Positions 45,728 through 54,792 of a stretch of 64,000 nucleotides of DNA are shown here, one piece after another. Origin of the DNA: PALSA-612 sp963704335 (GTDB lineage Bacteria; Actinomycetota; Thermoleophilia; Gaiellales; Gaiellaceae); contig OY969889.1 in the NCBI GenBank assembly GCA_963704335.1, forward strand, positions 1,116,001 to 1,180,000. The letters run 5' to 3'. Under the pieces are notes generated by a model, which made no database searches, was not told where the DNA came from, and worked only from the letters and a program-made list of their open reading frames with translations. The translations under genes were made by a program, and so were the position numbers. The number at the start of each line of letters is the position of its first letter. Position 1 is the first letter of the stretch.

Positions 45728-46961
45728 CCGCCCCGCCTTGCCGTTCGGGGCCGCGACGTTCGCGCCGATCGACGGATACGCGCGGGAGCAAGTTCGCGAT
45801 TCCGGGCCGATTCGAGGACGGGCGCGAGTACTGCTTGTACATGTTGGAGACCATCCATACCGCCGTACCGGCGTCCAACTCTCGTAGCGGGCGAACATCG
45901 ATGTCGATCCAAACCGGCCGGCCGTCGACTACTCGGATGTTCTCTCGCGCGAGGTCCGCTGGCATCAGACCGAGCGGCAGGAGCCATCCCGAGAGGGCCG
46001 ACTGAAGCTCCTCCGAATGACCTGCCGATTGCGGCATTCGATTGCCGTAGTCCTCGACGACGAAGCCGGCGAACTGATCTCCGTCGAAGACTCTCGCTCG
46101 CACCATCCCCTCCCAGCCCATCACCTTGGAAACGGTGTCGTAGAGCAACAGCCTGTCTATGCGAGACGTCTCCTTGTAGTAGCCGTCTCGAGTGCGATGG
46201 ACGTTGAAGTCATCGCGCGCCGTGACCTGCTCCAGGTTGCCAAGGCTTTCCTTCTGCACAGCCGGAGGAAGCTTGCGGCGCAGAACGAGGTTCCGTCGGC
46301 CGTCGTCGATCCATGGTGTCTCGCAGTCCAGCTCGACCTCCCACAGAGTCTCGATGGCCTCGAGAAACGCGTCGTACGAAAATTGATTGAGCCGTAGTTT
46401 GGTGTGCGCCTCGACGGGGTCTTCCCAGAACGACGCCAGGTGGCGTCCTGCGGACGTGTCGTAATCGAACACACCCGCATCGACCGCGACCTGATCGCTG
46501 ACGAGCATGGCGAGCTTGTGCATGAAGCCCCAGCCGCAGTGCTCCGCGAACGCATAGTGAATGCTGGCTCCGAACCACGCGTACCTGGGCACCTTCCCGA
46601 CGACGTATGAGAGATCGAAGAGGCTCGTCGCCGCGAGGTAGCCATTTTCGATCGGGAAGTAGTAGAGCCCGGCCTTCGTCCGAGGCGAGGGCTCGACGAT
46701 ATGGATCGTCTTGAATTCCTGCCATAGGGCCCGCTCGGGGAAGCCTTTCCCGGTACCGATGCTCAATATCGACTCTCCGCGATCGCCATGCCAGAACCAC
46801 TCGGGCAGGATCGGCCGCAGCAACTCGAGTCGGCGGGCGAGCATCGGTGAAGGCTCGAGCGTGAGTGGGTCGTACGACTCGGCCGCCGGCCATTGTCCAG
46901 TGTCAGAGATCCAATCCCTCACCTCGTGCCACGTCGGGTCAGTCGGAGCGATCATGGTCAT
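45720..46961 (-). CDS. Methyltransferase-like protein with a kinase-like C-terminal region, function unknown
   Basis: A 413-residue protein. Residues about 60-230 look like a SAM-dependent methyltransferase (SILSIGTGKGFPERALWQEF, THIHIVEPSP-type region reading IHIVEPSPRTKAGLYYF). From about 250 on, the pattern changes: DYGNRMPQSAGHSEEL, LGLMPADLARENIRVVDG and PVWIDIDVRPL recall the catalytic and metal loops of APH/lipopolysaccharide-kinase-fold proteins (HxDLxxxN, then IDxD), but the catalytic His is replaced. A bifunctional methyl/phosphoryl modifier of a sugar is a guess. Six bases separate it from the giant fusion gene upstream, and it overlaps the double sulfotransferase by eight bases. 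Confidence 0.62.
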   Translation of the reverse strand: MTMIAPTDPTWHEVRDWISDTGQWPAAESYDPLTLEPSPMLARRLELLRPILPEWFWHGDRGESILSIGTGKGFPERALWQEFKTIHIVEPSPRTKAGLYYFPIENGYLAATSLFDLSYVVGKVPRYAWFGASIHYAFAEHCGWGFMHKLAMLVSDQVAVDAGVFDYDTSAGRHLASFWEDPVEAHTKLRLNQFSYDAFLEAIETLWEVELDCETPWIDDGRRNLVLRRKLPPAVQKESLGNLEQVTARDDFNVHRTRDGYYKETSRIDRLLLYDTVSKVMGWEGMVRARVFDGDQFAGFVVEDYGNRMPQSAGHSEELQSALSGWLLPLGLMPADLARENIRVVDGRPVWIDIDVRPLRELDAGTAVWMVSNMYKQYSRPSSNRPGIANLLPRVSVDRRERRGPERQGGADD

Positions 46962-46967
46962 GAGTGC

Positions 46968-49900
46968 TCAGCCCGCTGAGGTGACCTCGGATGGGGCAGG
47001 CTCGGAGGCGCGGCGCGGGCGGCGAGTTGGTCTGCGCCGCTCGAGAATCACTCGGCGCACCGCCTCGAGATAGCCCAGGCCGAACCGCGCGTCCGGCTCG
47101 AGGTGGTTCCCTTCGGCCCACTCGTTCCACGCGTTGAGAAACACGAGCCGGTCCTCGAAGGGCCTTGCTGCGACCGACGCAACTGCGTCGCGTAGCCCCT
47201 GCTCGAAGCTCGCCGGTGTGGCGTTGTCGAAGACGACGCCGTGCTCGCCGCGCCTCGGCGTGTTGTCCCAGCGCGTGACGATCGTCGGATAGACGTCGAA
47301 GCCCCGCCCGCGACGCATCGCCTGCCGGGCTTCCGTGTAGTCGACGACCTTGAGCCCGTCCGAGAGCGGATCGACGACGGCGCCGAGCTGCGGCTCGAAA
47401 TTGATCGTGCCGTCGAAGCCGAGATCGCGGAAGTCGACGTCGCGGTGGGAGTTCATGCCGAGCAGGTACGGCTCCGGGAGCCCGGCCTGCACACACGTCT
47501 CCTTCCAGAGCTCGGTCGTCCGCTCGGGGTCCGGGAGATGGGTCGGCCGGTAGACGACGAAGAGTGGCCGCCCGAAGACGCGCACATACCTCGGGTCGCC
47601 GAAGGCCGCCGTGAGCCAGCGGGCATGCTCGAGGTCGTCCTGCGGGGAGTACTCCTGTTTCATCAGGATGTCTCGCTCCTCACCGAGCCAGCGCCGAGAC
47701 CACGTCTCGTTCGCCCACGCGAGGCAGAAGGGGAAGTCGGGGCGGCCGGACGCGAGGACCTCCTCGAACGGGTGCTCGAGCAGCCGCTTGCCGAGGAACC
47801 AGTAGTGCCAGTAGCAGAAGCCCTCGACGCCGTGCTCGGTGGCGAGCGCTGCCTGCTGCTCGCGGATCTCCGGGGAACGCAGGTCGTAGAAGCCGAGGTG
47901 GGCGGGGAGGTGCGGCTGGTAGTGCCCTTCGAAGAGCGGTCGTGCCCGGGCGACGTTCGTCCACTCCGTGAACCCTTTCCCCCACCATTGGTCGTTCTCC
48001 GGGATGGGGTGAAACTGCGGCAGGTAGAGAGCCAGGGCCCGCGCACGTGGAGGCTCGACGGCCTCGAGGGGATCGAGCGAGGGCGGCTCGTCGGACTCGG
48101 CGGGAGCGGCCGGGCGCGGCTCCGTCGTTGGCCGCGCATCCGCGCTCTCGAGAGCGCGCCTCGTTGCCTCGAGATACGCAAGTCCGTGGCGCTGATCCGG
48201 CTCGAGATGTGCTCCCTCGGCCCACTCGTTCCACGCATTCAGGAACACGAGGCGGTGCTCCGGCGGCTCGTGGAGGGCACGCTCGACTGCTGCTCGCAGC
48301 CACTGCTCGTAGGCCTCGGGCGTCGAGTCGTGCAGCACCCAGCCGCGCTCGCCGGTGCGGGGAGAGTTGTCCCAGCCGGCGCAGACCGTCTCGTAGCGGC
48401 GATACGGGACGGGATCGGGGCGGGAGAGCACGGGCCATGCCTGCTCGTAGTCGAAGACACGCAGGTCCTCGGGCCCGTCCACGTCGAGCTGCGGAACGGT
48501 CTGCAGCAGCGAGAACTGCGGCTGGAAGAGGATCTTTGCGTCGAAGCCCACCTCTGTCGCATCCCAACCCGCATCCCACCCGGTCTCGATGGAGACCAGA
48601 TGCAGACCGGGAAGCCCGGCCTTCCGCACTTCTCGTCGCCAGAGATCGGCCGTCCGGGCGGGATCGGGCAGATCCTTTGCCTGGTAGACGACGAAGACAG
48701 GGTTTTCTTCGACGGTCAGCGCCCGCGGGTCGCGCAGCGCCGGCAGGAGCCAGCGGATGTGCTCGAGGTCGTCCTGCTCGCTGTAGGTCTGCGCCTGGAG
48801 GACGTCCTCTTCCCGTCCGTGCCACCGACGTGACCACGGCTCGTTCGCCCAGCAGAGACAGAACCGGAAATCGGGGCTCCCGGACGCGAGCACTTCGTCG
48901 AACGGGCGCTCGAGCAGCCGCTTGCCGCCGAACCAGTAGTGGTAGTAGCAGAACGCCTCGATGCCGACCTTGCGCGCGAGCGCGGCCTGAGCTTCCCGGA
49001 CCCCGGGTAGGCGCAGGTCGTAGAAGCCGAGATCTGCCGGCAGGTGTGGTTGATAGTGGCCACCGAAGAGCGGCTCCGCCTTCGCAACGTTCGTCCATTC
49101 GGTGAAGCCCTCGCCCCACCACTGGTCGTTCTCCGGGATCGGGTGGAATTGCGGCAAATAGAAGGCGACGAGCTTTACGGGTGCGCGAGTGGCCGAGCGA
49201 AGGACCGCCGCCTGCCGCTCGCCGCGACGCAGGTCGAAGATCGTGCAGCTGTCGTCGTGCCAGGCGCCGGGGCCGGCCTCGAGATGCTTGCGCAGCTCGG
49301 GGTAGTGACGGAGCCACCAGTCGAACATCTTCGGCACGACGAGAAACTCGGCACCGCGGGCCGCGTGCTCCTCCACCCACTCGATCGCCTGCGAGCTCTC
49401 GTCCGGATTCGTGGTCGAGTGCTCGCCGTTCTCGTGACACGGGAAGTGACGCGCCTGCACGCCTTCGAGCGCAAGGAGCTCGCTGCTTCCGCCCGAGATG
49501 ACGAGTACGTCCGAGCCGGGCGGAATCACCGTTCGGCAGAGCTCCCGGACAGCAGGCATCGTCTGCTGGGAGAGTTGGTACATGGTGCGGCGCTCGTAGC
49601 TCTCGCGCCGGAGGAACGGGAGGAGCGCGGGCTTCCGCGGGACGCTCAACGTCTCCTCGACGACCGCGAGGAAGCGGTCGTTGACAGCCGCGGGGCGGTG
49701 GTCCTTCCCGACGTGTGTCGACCCCTGTCGAGAGAGCCGCTGCCACAGCGCTTCGTCCTCGGCGAGGCGAGCGATCGCTCTCGCAAAGGAGTCCGCATCG
49801 TCGGCGACGAGGGCGTGTTCCCCGTCCTCGAGGTCGAGCCCCTCGACTCCGATGGTCGTCGCGACGGTCGGTGTGCCGACCATGAGCGCCTGAATCATCT

Positions 49901-50756
49901 TCCGCTTCGTGCCGGCGCCGAAGCGCAGCGGTACGACGGTCATCAACGCTTGCGCGAGATACGGCTCGAGCTCCGGCACCCAGCCGACGAGGTTGACGTG
50001 CTCCAGGCCGAGCGCCGGCGCGCAGACCGCCCCGGAGAGACCTTCGCCGACGACCGAGACGGGGTGCTTCTCGAGGAGAGTGGGGTCGAGCAATGGCACG
50101 ACTTCACGGCAGAAGTAGTCGAGCGCATCGACGTTCGGCGTGTGCCGGAAGCTCCCGACAAAGACGATGCCGCACCTCTCCGCGAAGGGCACTGGTGAGC
50201 GTTCGATGTCCTCGGCATCAGGCACGACGTGCACGCTCGCGTGGTCGCCGAGCAGGCCACCGACGAGCCGCGCCTCTTCGGCCGAGACCGTGAGCACGCC
50301 GTCGGCGGCGGCGTAGACGTTGAGCTCGCCGATCGTCTCGTCCCCGTAGTCGGCGTCGAGCAGCCGAGCTGTGCCTGCGCCGCGGCTGAGGATCCGGCGC
50401 GCATCGCGGACGAGCTGGAGGTCGACCGAGTCCACGATGACGGCTGTGGACGGGGACACGTCCCGGAACACCGGCAGGTAGAGCTCGGCAACCTGCCAGA
50501 AGGCGCAGAGCGCCAGATCGAAGTCTCCTGAGGCGAGCAGGTCGTCCACGCGTGTGGCTGTCCCGTCGTACAGCGGGACGGCGGAACGGAGGAGGTCGGC
50601 GGCGTACCGCGGATCCTCCACCTTGCTCGCGGACAGGAAGCTGACCGACCAGCCCGCGTCGCGGAGGAACCCGATCAGGTGCCAGAGGCGGCGCGAGCCG
50701 GAATCGCGGTCGTGCCGAGGAGGCCCATAGCTGCAGACGATTGCCCGGCGGCTCAT
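46968..50756 (-). CDS. Giant glycosyltransferase: GT4 - unknown module - two WbsX domains
   Basis: 1262 residues from the ATG at 50756, which overlaps the previous stop (ATGA). Residues 1-400: GT4 enzyme (AIVCSYGPPRHDRDSGSRRL, FVGSFRHTPNVDALDYFCRE, VVPLRFGAGTKRKMIQALMV). Residues about 415-505: module VLVISGGSSELLALEGVQAR to WWLRHYPELRKHLE, shared with two neighbours. About 525-880 and 905-1255: two WbsX/GH99-like domains, each opening LYLPQFHPIPENDQWWG or its variant, with FTEWTNVA, GFYDLR, FCLCWANEPWSRRW or FCLAWANETWSRRW, and VFLNAWNEWAEG. WbsX domains occur in O-antigen and exopolysaccharide loci. One polypeptide could add several sugars in sequence. Confidence 0.85.
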   Translation of the reverse strand: MSRRAIVCSYGPPRHDRDSGSRRLWHLIGFLRDAGWSVSFLSASKVEDPRYAADLLRSAVPLYDGTATRVDDLLASGDFDLALCAFWQVAELYLPVFRDVSPSTAVIVDSVDLQLVRDARRILSRGAGTARLLDADYGDETIGELNVYAAADGVLTVSAEEARLVGGLLGDHASVHVVPDAEDIERSPVPFAERCGIVFVGSFRHTPNVDALDYFCREVVPLLDPTLLEKHPVSVVGEGLSGAVCAPALGLEHVNLVGWVPELEPYLAQALMTVVPLRFGAGTKRKMIQALMVGTPTVATTIGVEGLDLEDGEHALVADDADSFARAIARLAEDEALWQRLSRQGSTHVGKDHRPAAVNDRFLAVVEETLSVPRKPALLPFLRRESYERRTMYQLSQQTMPAVRELCRTVIPPGSDVLVISGGSSELLALEGVQARHFPCHENGEHSTTNPDESSQAIEWVEEHAARGAEFLVVPKMFDWWLRHYPELRKHLEAGPGAWHDDSCTIFDLRRGERQAAVLRSATRAPVKLVAFYLPQFHPIPENDQWWGEGFTEWTNVAKAEPLFGGHYQPHLPADLGFYDLRLPGVREAQAALARKVGIEAFCYYHYWFGGKRLLERPFDEVLASGSPDFRFCLCWANEPWSRRWHGREEDVLQAQTYSEQDDLEHIRWLLPALRDPRALTVEENPVFVVYQAKDLPDPARTADLWRREVRKAGLPGLHLVSIETGWDAGWDATEVGFDAKILFQPQFSLLQTVPQLDVDGPEDLRVFDYEQAWPVLSRPDPVPYRRYETVCAGWDNSPRTGERGWVLHDSTPEAYEQWLRAAVERALHEPPEHRLVFLNAWNEWAEGAHLEPDQRHGLAYLEATRRALESADARPTTEPRPAAPAESDEPPSLDPLEAVEPPRARALALYLPQFHPIPENDQWWGKGFTEWTNVARARPLFEGHYQPHLPAHLGFYDLRSPEIREQQAALATEHGVEGFCYWHYWFLGKRLLEHPFEEVLASGRPDFPFCLAWANETWSRRWLGEERDILMKQEYSPQDDLEHARWLTAAFGDPRYVRVFGRPLFVVYRPTHLPDPERTTELWKETCVQAGLPEPYLLGMNSHRDVDFRDLGFDGTINFEPQLGAVVDPLSDGLKVVDYTEARQAMRRGRGFDVYPTIVTRWDNTPRRGEHGVVFDNATPASFEQGLRDAVASVAARPFEDRLVFLNAWNEWAEGNHLEPDARFGLGYLEAVRRVILERRRPTRRPRRASEPAPSEVTSAG

Positions 50757-53536
50757 CGCCAGGCGAGATCGGCGATGGACGTGAGGCTTGTTGCGTCCAG
50801 CAGCTCCGGCCGGTCGGGCTGCCGCTGGAGCGCCTTGCGCCACTTGCGAGCGAACGTCTTCTGGTTCAGCGCCTGGTGCCGCTTGGCCCCTTGCTCGAGG
50901 TCGGTTCCGGCCGTTCCGCCCTCGACGTGCACGATCGAGGACTCGGGCTGGTAGTAGACGCGCAGCCCGCGCTCGCGCAGCGCGAAGCAGTAGTCGGTGT
51001 CCTCGTAGAAGCCCGGCGCGAATCGGCGGTCGAAGCAGCCCAGCTCGACGAAGACGGAGCGGGGCGTGGCGAGGAGGCACCCAGAGCAGTAGTCGACCTC
51101 CCGGAGGTAGCTGAACACCGGCGCCTCCGGGTCCTGGTCGCCGTAGCCGAACTTCCACGCGGAGCCGTCGCGGAAGACAAGACCGCCCGCTTCCTGAAGG
51201 CGCCCGTCCGGGTAGAGCAGTCGGCCTCCGGCGGCTCCTGCGTCGTCGCGCTCGGCGAACACTCGAAGCAGTGGCGGCAGCCAGTCCGGGAGGAGGATCG
51301 TGTCGTTGTTCAGAAAGAGCAGGAACTCCCCGGTCGCGACGTCTGCGGCACGGTTGCAGGACTCGAGGAAGCCGGCGTTGCGCTCGTTCCGGAGCACGGT
51401 GACCATCGGGTTGCGCTCGGCGAGGTCGTCGAGCCACTCGCCGGTACCGTCGGTCGAAGCGTCGTCGACGACGACGATCTCGCCGTCGAGGTCGTGCGGG
51501 AGCGTCTCGAGCAGCGTTTCGAGGCAGGTTGTCGTGTGGGCGATGCCGTTGTGGCAGGGGATCACGATCGAAACGCTCGGCGGGGTCGGCAAGCCCACGG
51601 TGGGCTTCCACCGCACCTCGGGCTCGGCGCCGTTTTTCGCCTGAGGGAAGATCACGACCGCGGCCGCAGCAACGCGCTCCGCTTCAGCGAGACTCGCCGG
51701 ATCGAGACCCGCGAGGGCTACGAGATCCACGCTGCCGTCGAGGTAGGGCAGGCCGTTGCCCTCGATGGGCGGCGAAAAGAGCGTCGCACCGGGCAACGCC
51801 GCGCCCAGATCGAGGCCCGTGTCCCAGTCGAGCACGGCCGGGTCGCGCCCGAAGCGGCTCCGGAAGTCCGCGATGACCTCCCGGAGCTGTCGCCGCCAAG
51901 CCGCCGCGGATCCGGTGGGCTCGCGGAGAGCGAAGATCGCGCACAGGCCGTCCTTGGAGAAGGCGTCTTCGTAGTGCCCTTCGAGGTGTCTCCGGAAGTC
52001 TGCGTACTCGTCGAGCCACCACATCGATGTCGCCGGGAGCAGGAAGTAGTCGGCGCCTTTCACCCTGAGCGCCTCCAGGTGGGCGATGGCGGGCAGGCTG
52101 CTCTTCGGGTGGTAGCCGGCCCACCGGCCATCCACGGTCTGTGGGAAGTGCCAGGCGCGCCGTCCGAAGAGACTCGTCAAGTCCTCGTCGCCCTTGCTCA
52201 CGACCAGGACGGTAGATCCGCGCGGGATCTGCTCGCGCACCACCCCTTTGATTCGACGTACGAGCGCCTGGTATTCGACCGTCTCCGGCGAGGAGCCTTC
52301 CGGTGCGACAGCCTGCATGTCGTAGATAGATGCTTGAACCCCTTCGACGTTGAGGAGCACTCTCTCCTCCAGCTGATCCAGGCGAGCGAGCAGGGTGCTC
52401 TGGACCTCCTCGAGATTCCCGAGCGTCTCGAGCACGTCGTTCCACTCTTGCGAGCTCGCGAGTTTGTCCAGCCGCTCCGACAGCGCATCCCGCCACGCCG
52501 CGAACTCCTCGCGCTCGCTGGCGAGGGCGCGTTCGAGCGCCGTGTTGCGATCTGCGGCCTGCTCGCGGCGTAGGCGTTCCTCGCGCTCGATGGCGATGGA
52601 GCGCTCGAGTGCTGCGGTGCGATCTGCGAGCTGCTGCTCGAGGCGCTCGGCGCGCTTCCGCGAGACCTCCGCGTCGAGCCTGCGCACGTCTACCACGGAC
52701 GCATCTCCCTCCGGAGGCGCGCTCGCAAGCGGCACTGACCACTTTCCCCGGACGGGAGTCCGGACGGCAGCCTGCTGCCGGAGCCATGCGTAGAGCTCGA
52801 CGAGCTCGGGCGCCACGCCCATGTCGAGGAGATCGGCGCCTGTGAAGCGGTTCCGGCGGAGGTCACCCTGGACCGCGGAGCGTGCCTTCTCGACGACTGG
52901 CCTCGCCGCGGGCATGTCGAGGAACTGCAGCACCCTTCGAATCTCCGCAGCCGGCCGTGCGAGCCACGCCTCGTAGTCCGTCAGAATGAGCCGGCCCGGC
53001 GGCGCGGATTCGAGAACCCGCCGGTTGTAGGTCTCCCACAACCGGAGTGCCGTCGAGTAGGAGAAGTGACGCCGGTGGAGCGAAAGGGCAACCTCCAGCG
53101 GGTTCCGCACGCAGAGGATGACGTCCAGCTCCGGGAGAAGCTCGGCCCAGAGTGAAACGGTGAGGCTCGCGCGCGGGTCCTTGAAGCCCCAGGGCTCACG
53201 GCCCTCGAAGTCCTTCATGAGTCGCTTCGCTCGTGCCCGAAGCTCGCGCAGGCGGGCGTCGTCACGCCAGCGCACCGGGACGTCGGGCGGGGTGTCCCAA
53301 CCGCCGCCGAGCTCGGACAGGATCTCGTCGTTCAGGGCCACGAAGCGCACGTGCTCCCAGTACCCGTCCGGGTTGTCGGCCGTCTTCTCGTTGTAAAGCT
53401 CGTTTTCTGCGCCCAGGTAGAGCCCCGCGAGCTGGAGGGCGTGGGCGACCATCGAGGTGCCCGAGCGGTGCATTCCTAGGACGGCGACAGGCATCAGCGG
53501 CGAGTTAGAGAGCGTAGATGATGCACGATCCGTCAT
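50753..53536 (-). CDS. Sulfotransferase - coiled coil - unknown module - GT2 fusion
   Basis: 927 residues. About 15-260: sulfotransferase (VAVLGMHRSGTSMVAHALQL, WGFKDPRASLTVSLWAELLP, LCVRNPLEVALSLHRRHFS). About 285-400: Glu/Arg-rich coiled coil. About 445-540: module VLVVSKGDEDLTSLFGRRAW to SMWWLDEYADFRRHLEGHY. About 640-900: GT2 (VSIVIPCHNGIAHTTTCLET, VVVDDASTDGTGEWLDDLAE, FLLFLNNDTILLPDW, GFYEDTDYCFALRERGLRVY). The start overlaps the upstream gene by 32 bases; an internal ATG at 53494 would avoid this and still precede the PAPS loop. It may sulfate and extend the same glycan. Confidence 0.85.
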   Translation of the reverse strand: MTDRASSTLSNSPLMPVAVLGMHRSGTSMVAHALQLAGLYLGAENELYNEKTADNPDGYWEHVRFVALNDEILSELGGGWDTPPDVPVRWRDDARLRELRARAKRLMKDFEGREPWGFKDPRASLTVSLWAELLPELDVILCVRNPLEVALSLHRRHFSYSTALRLWETYNRRVLESAPPGRLILTDYEAWLARPAAEIRRVLQFLDMPAARPVVEKARSAVQGDLRRNRFTGADLLDMGVAPELVELYAWLRQQAAVRTPVRGKWSVPLASAPPEGDASVVDVRRLDAEVSRKRAERLEQQLADRTAALERSIAIEREERLRREQAADRNTALERALASEREEFAAWRDALSERLDKLASSQEWNDVLETLGNLEEVQSTLLARLDQLEERVLLNVEGVQASIYDMQAVAPEGSSPETVEYQALVRRIKGVVREQIPRGSTVLVVSKGDEDLTSLFGRRAWHFPQTVDGRWAGYHPKSSLPAIAHLEALRVKGADYFLLPATSMWWLDEYADFRRHLEGHYEDAFSKDGLCAIFALREPTGSAAAWRRQLREVIADFRSRFGRDPAVLDWDTGLDLGAALPGATLFSPPIEGNGLPYLDGSVDLVALAGLDPASLAEAERVAAAAVVIFPQAKNGAEPEVRWKPTVGLPTPPSVSIVIPCHNGIAHTTTCLETLLETLPHDLDGEIVVVDDASTDGTGEWLDDLAERNPMVTVLRNERNAGFLESCNRAADVATGEFLLFLNNDTILLPDWLPPLLRVFAERDDAGAAGGRLLYPDGRLQEAGGLVFRDGSAWKFGYGDQDPEAPVFSYLREVDYCSGCLLATPRSVFVELGCFDRRFAPGFYEDTDYCFALRERGLRVYYQPESSIVHVEGGTAGTDLEQGAKRHQALNQKTFARKWRKALQRQPDRPELLDATSLTSIADLAWR

Positions 53537-54792
53537 CGGCGACGATCTTCGCGCACCGTTCGTCGAGGTAGTTCCCGAGCTCGGCGTAGTGGTCGAGCCA
53601 CCATTGCGACGTTTGCGGGAACACGAGGAAGCCGGCGCCTCGCGCGTGCAGCGCCTCTACCTGGGCTATCGCCTCGTTTGCGTCCTCCGGGTAGTAGCCC
53701 GCGTAGCCTCCTTCCAGCTGAGGAAAGTGAGCGGCAGTTCGCCCGTCGAGCGCGAGCAGCTCCTCGTCCCCCTTCGAGACGACGAGGACGTGTGCGCCGG
53801 GTGGTGTCGACTCGGCTACGAAGGAACGAATGCGCTCTCGGAGACGGTCATACTCGGGGCTCTTCCGGAAACGGTGCGGCTCCCATTCGACACCCCACTT
53901 TTCCTCGAAGCGCCGCCGGTTCTCGGTGAAGATCGCGGAGTGCTCGCCCGTCGGCACGAGGGCGCCGAATGAGCCCTCGCCCGAGTGGTGCACGAGCACG
54001 TCTTCGGCGTACTCCACTCCGTAGCCGGCCTTGCGCACGCGCAGGCAGTAGTCGTCGTCCTCGAAGAAGCCGACTTCGAAGCGCTCGTCGAGTGGACCGA
54101 CGCGCTCGTAGACGTCCCGCCGCATAGCGACGCAGAACATGGTCAGCATCGGCACATCGACAAGCTCACCCGCATGGTCTCGCGCGCGCCTCCGCGCCTC
54201 CTGTACGAGGCCGCCCCACGTCTCGTAGCTTCCCGTCCACCTCGGCCTCGGTGGCAGCTTCGTTGCTGACGGGTCCGAGGAGGCCGACCCTCGCATCCTC
54301 GAGGTGCCGAACGAGGAGCCGCAGCGCACCCGGTGGCACTGCCGTGTCGTTGTTGAGCACGACGAGCGCTTTGCCCCTGGCGGTTGCCAGGCCCTGGTTG
54401 ACGGCGGGCGCAAAGCCGAGATTTGTGTCGTTCAGGAGCGTGCGGACACGGGCGTCGCGATCCGCCAGCGCTTCCAGGTACTCCCTCGTCCCGTCGCTCG
54501 AGCCGTTGTCCACGACCACTACCTCGAGCGAGAGGCCGGCTGCTCCCGCCAGCACGCTCTCGAGGCACAGCCGCGTGTGTGGGAGGCCGTCCGACGTGGT
54601 CACCACGACCGTCGCCTCGGGCGCATCGTCCGAGGGCGCGGGCTCGGGCAGGGGACGCGCGAGGAGCTCCTCGACGGTTTCCTCCGGTAGCAATGTCGGG
54701 CGGCGGGAGACGGGCAGCAGGCGCAAGTCGGCGGGGAAGGCCTTCGCCGCGTGTTCCTCGGCGGCAGCCTGCCGGCTGCGCCTGTTCCCCAC
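53505..54792 (-). CDS. GT2 glycosyltransferase with C-terminal unknown module, frameshifted
   Basis: A GTG at 54792, overlapping the previous stop by one base (TAGTG), starts a GT2 domain: ATVVVTTSDGLPHTRLCLES, VVVVDNGSSDGTREYLEALA, ALVVLNNDTAVPPGALRLL. A one-base shift near 54232 leads to SYETWGGLVQEARRRARDHA, LTMFCVAMRRDVYERVGPLD and GFFEDDDYCLRVRKAGYG, the normal continuation. From about residue 330 to the end is the shared module (VLVVSKGDEELLALDGRTAA, FPQLEGGYAGYYPEDA, SQWWLDHYAELGNYLDE). Repaired length is about 428 residues. No membrane segments. Confidence 0.78.

Noticed and set aside
47680..49746. A 688-codon open frame on the minus strand inside the giant WbsX gene
   Set aside because: It is the alternative frame of a GC-rich coding region (Arg/Pro/Ala-rich composition); the WbsX frame has clear motifs throughout.
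50757..51611. N-terminal extension of the giant glycosyltransferase frame
   Set aside because: The extension lies within the preceding sulfotransferase-GT2 gene and has shadow composition; the ATG at 50756 overlapping the previous stop begins the GT4 domain.
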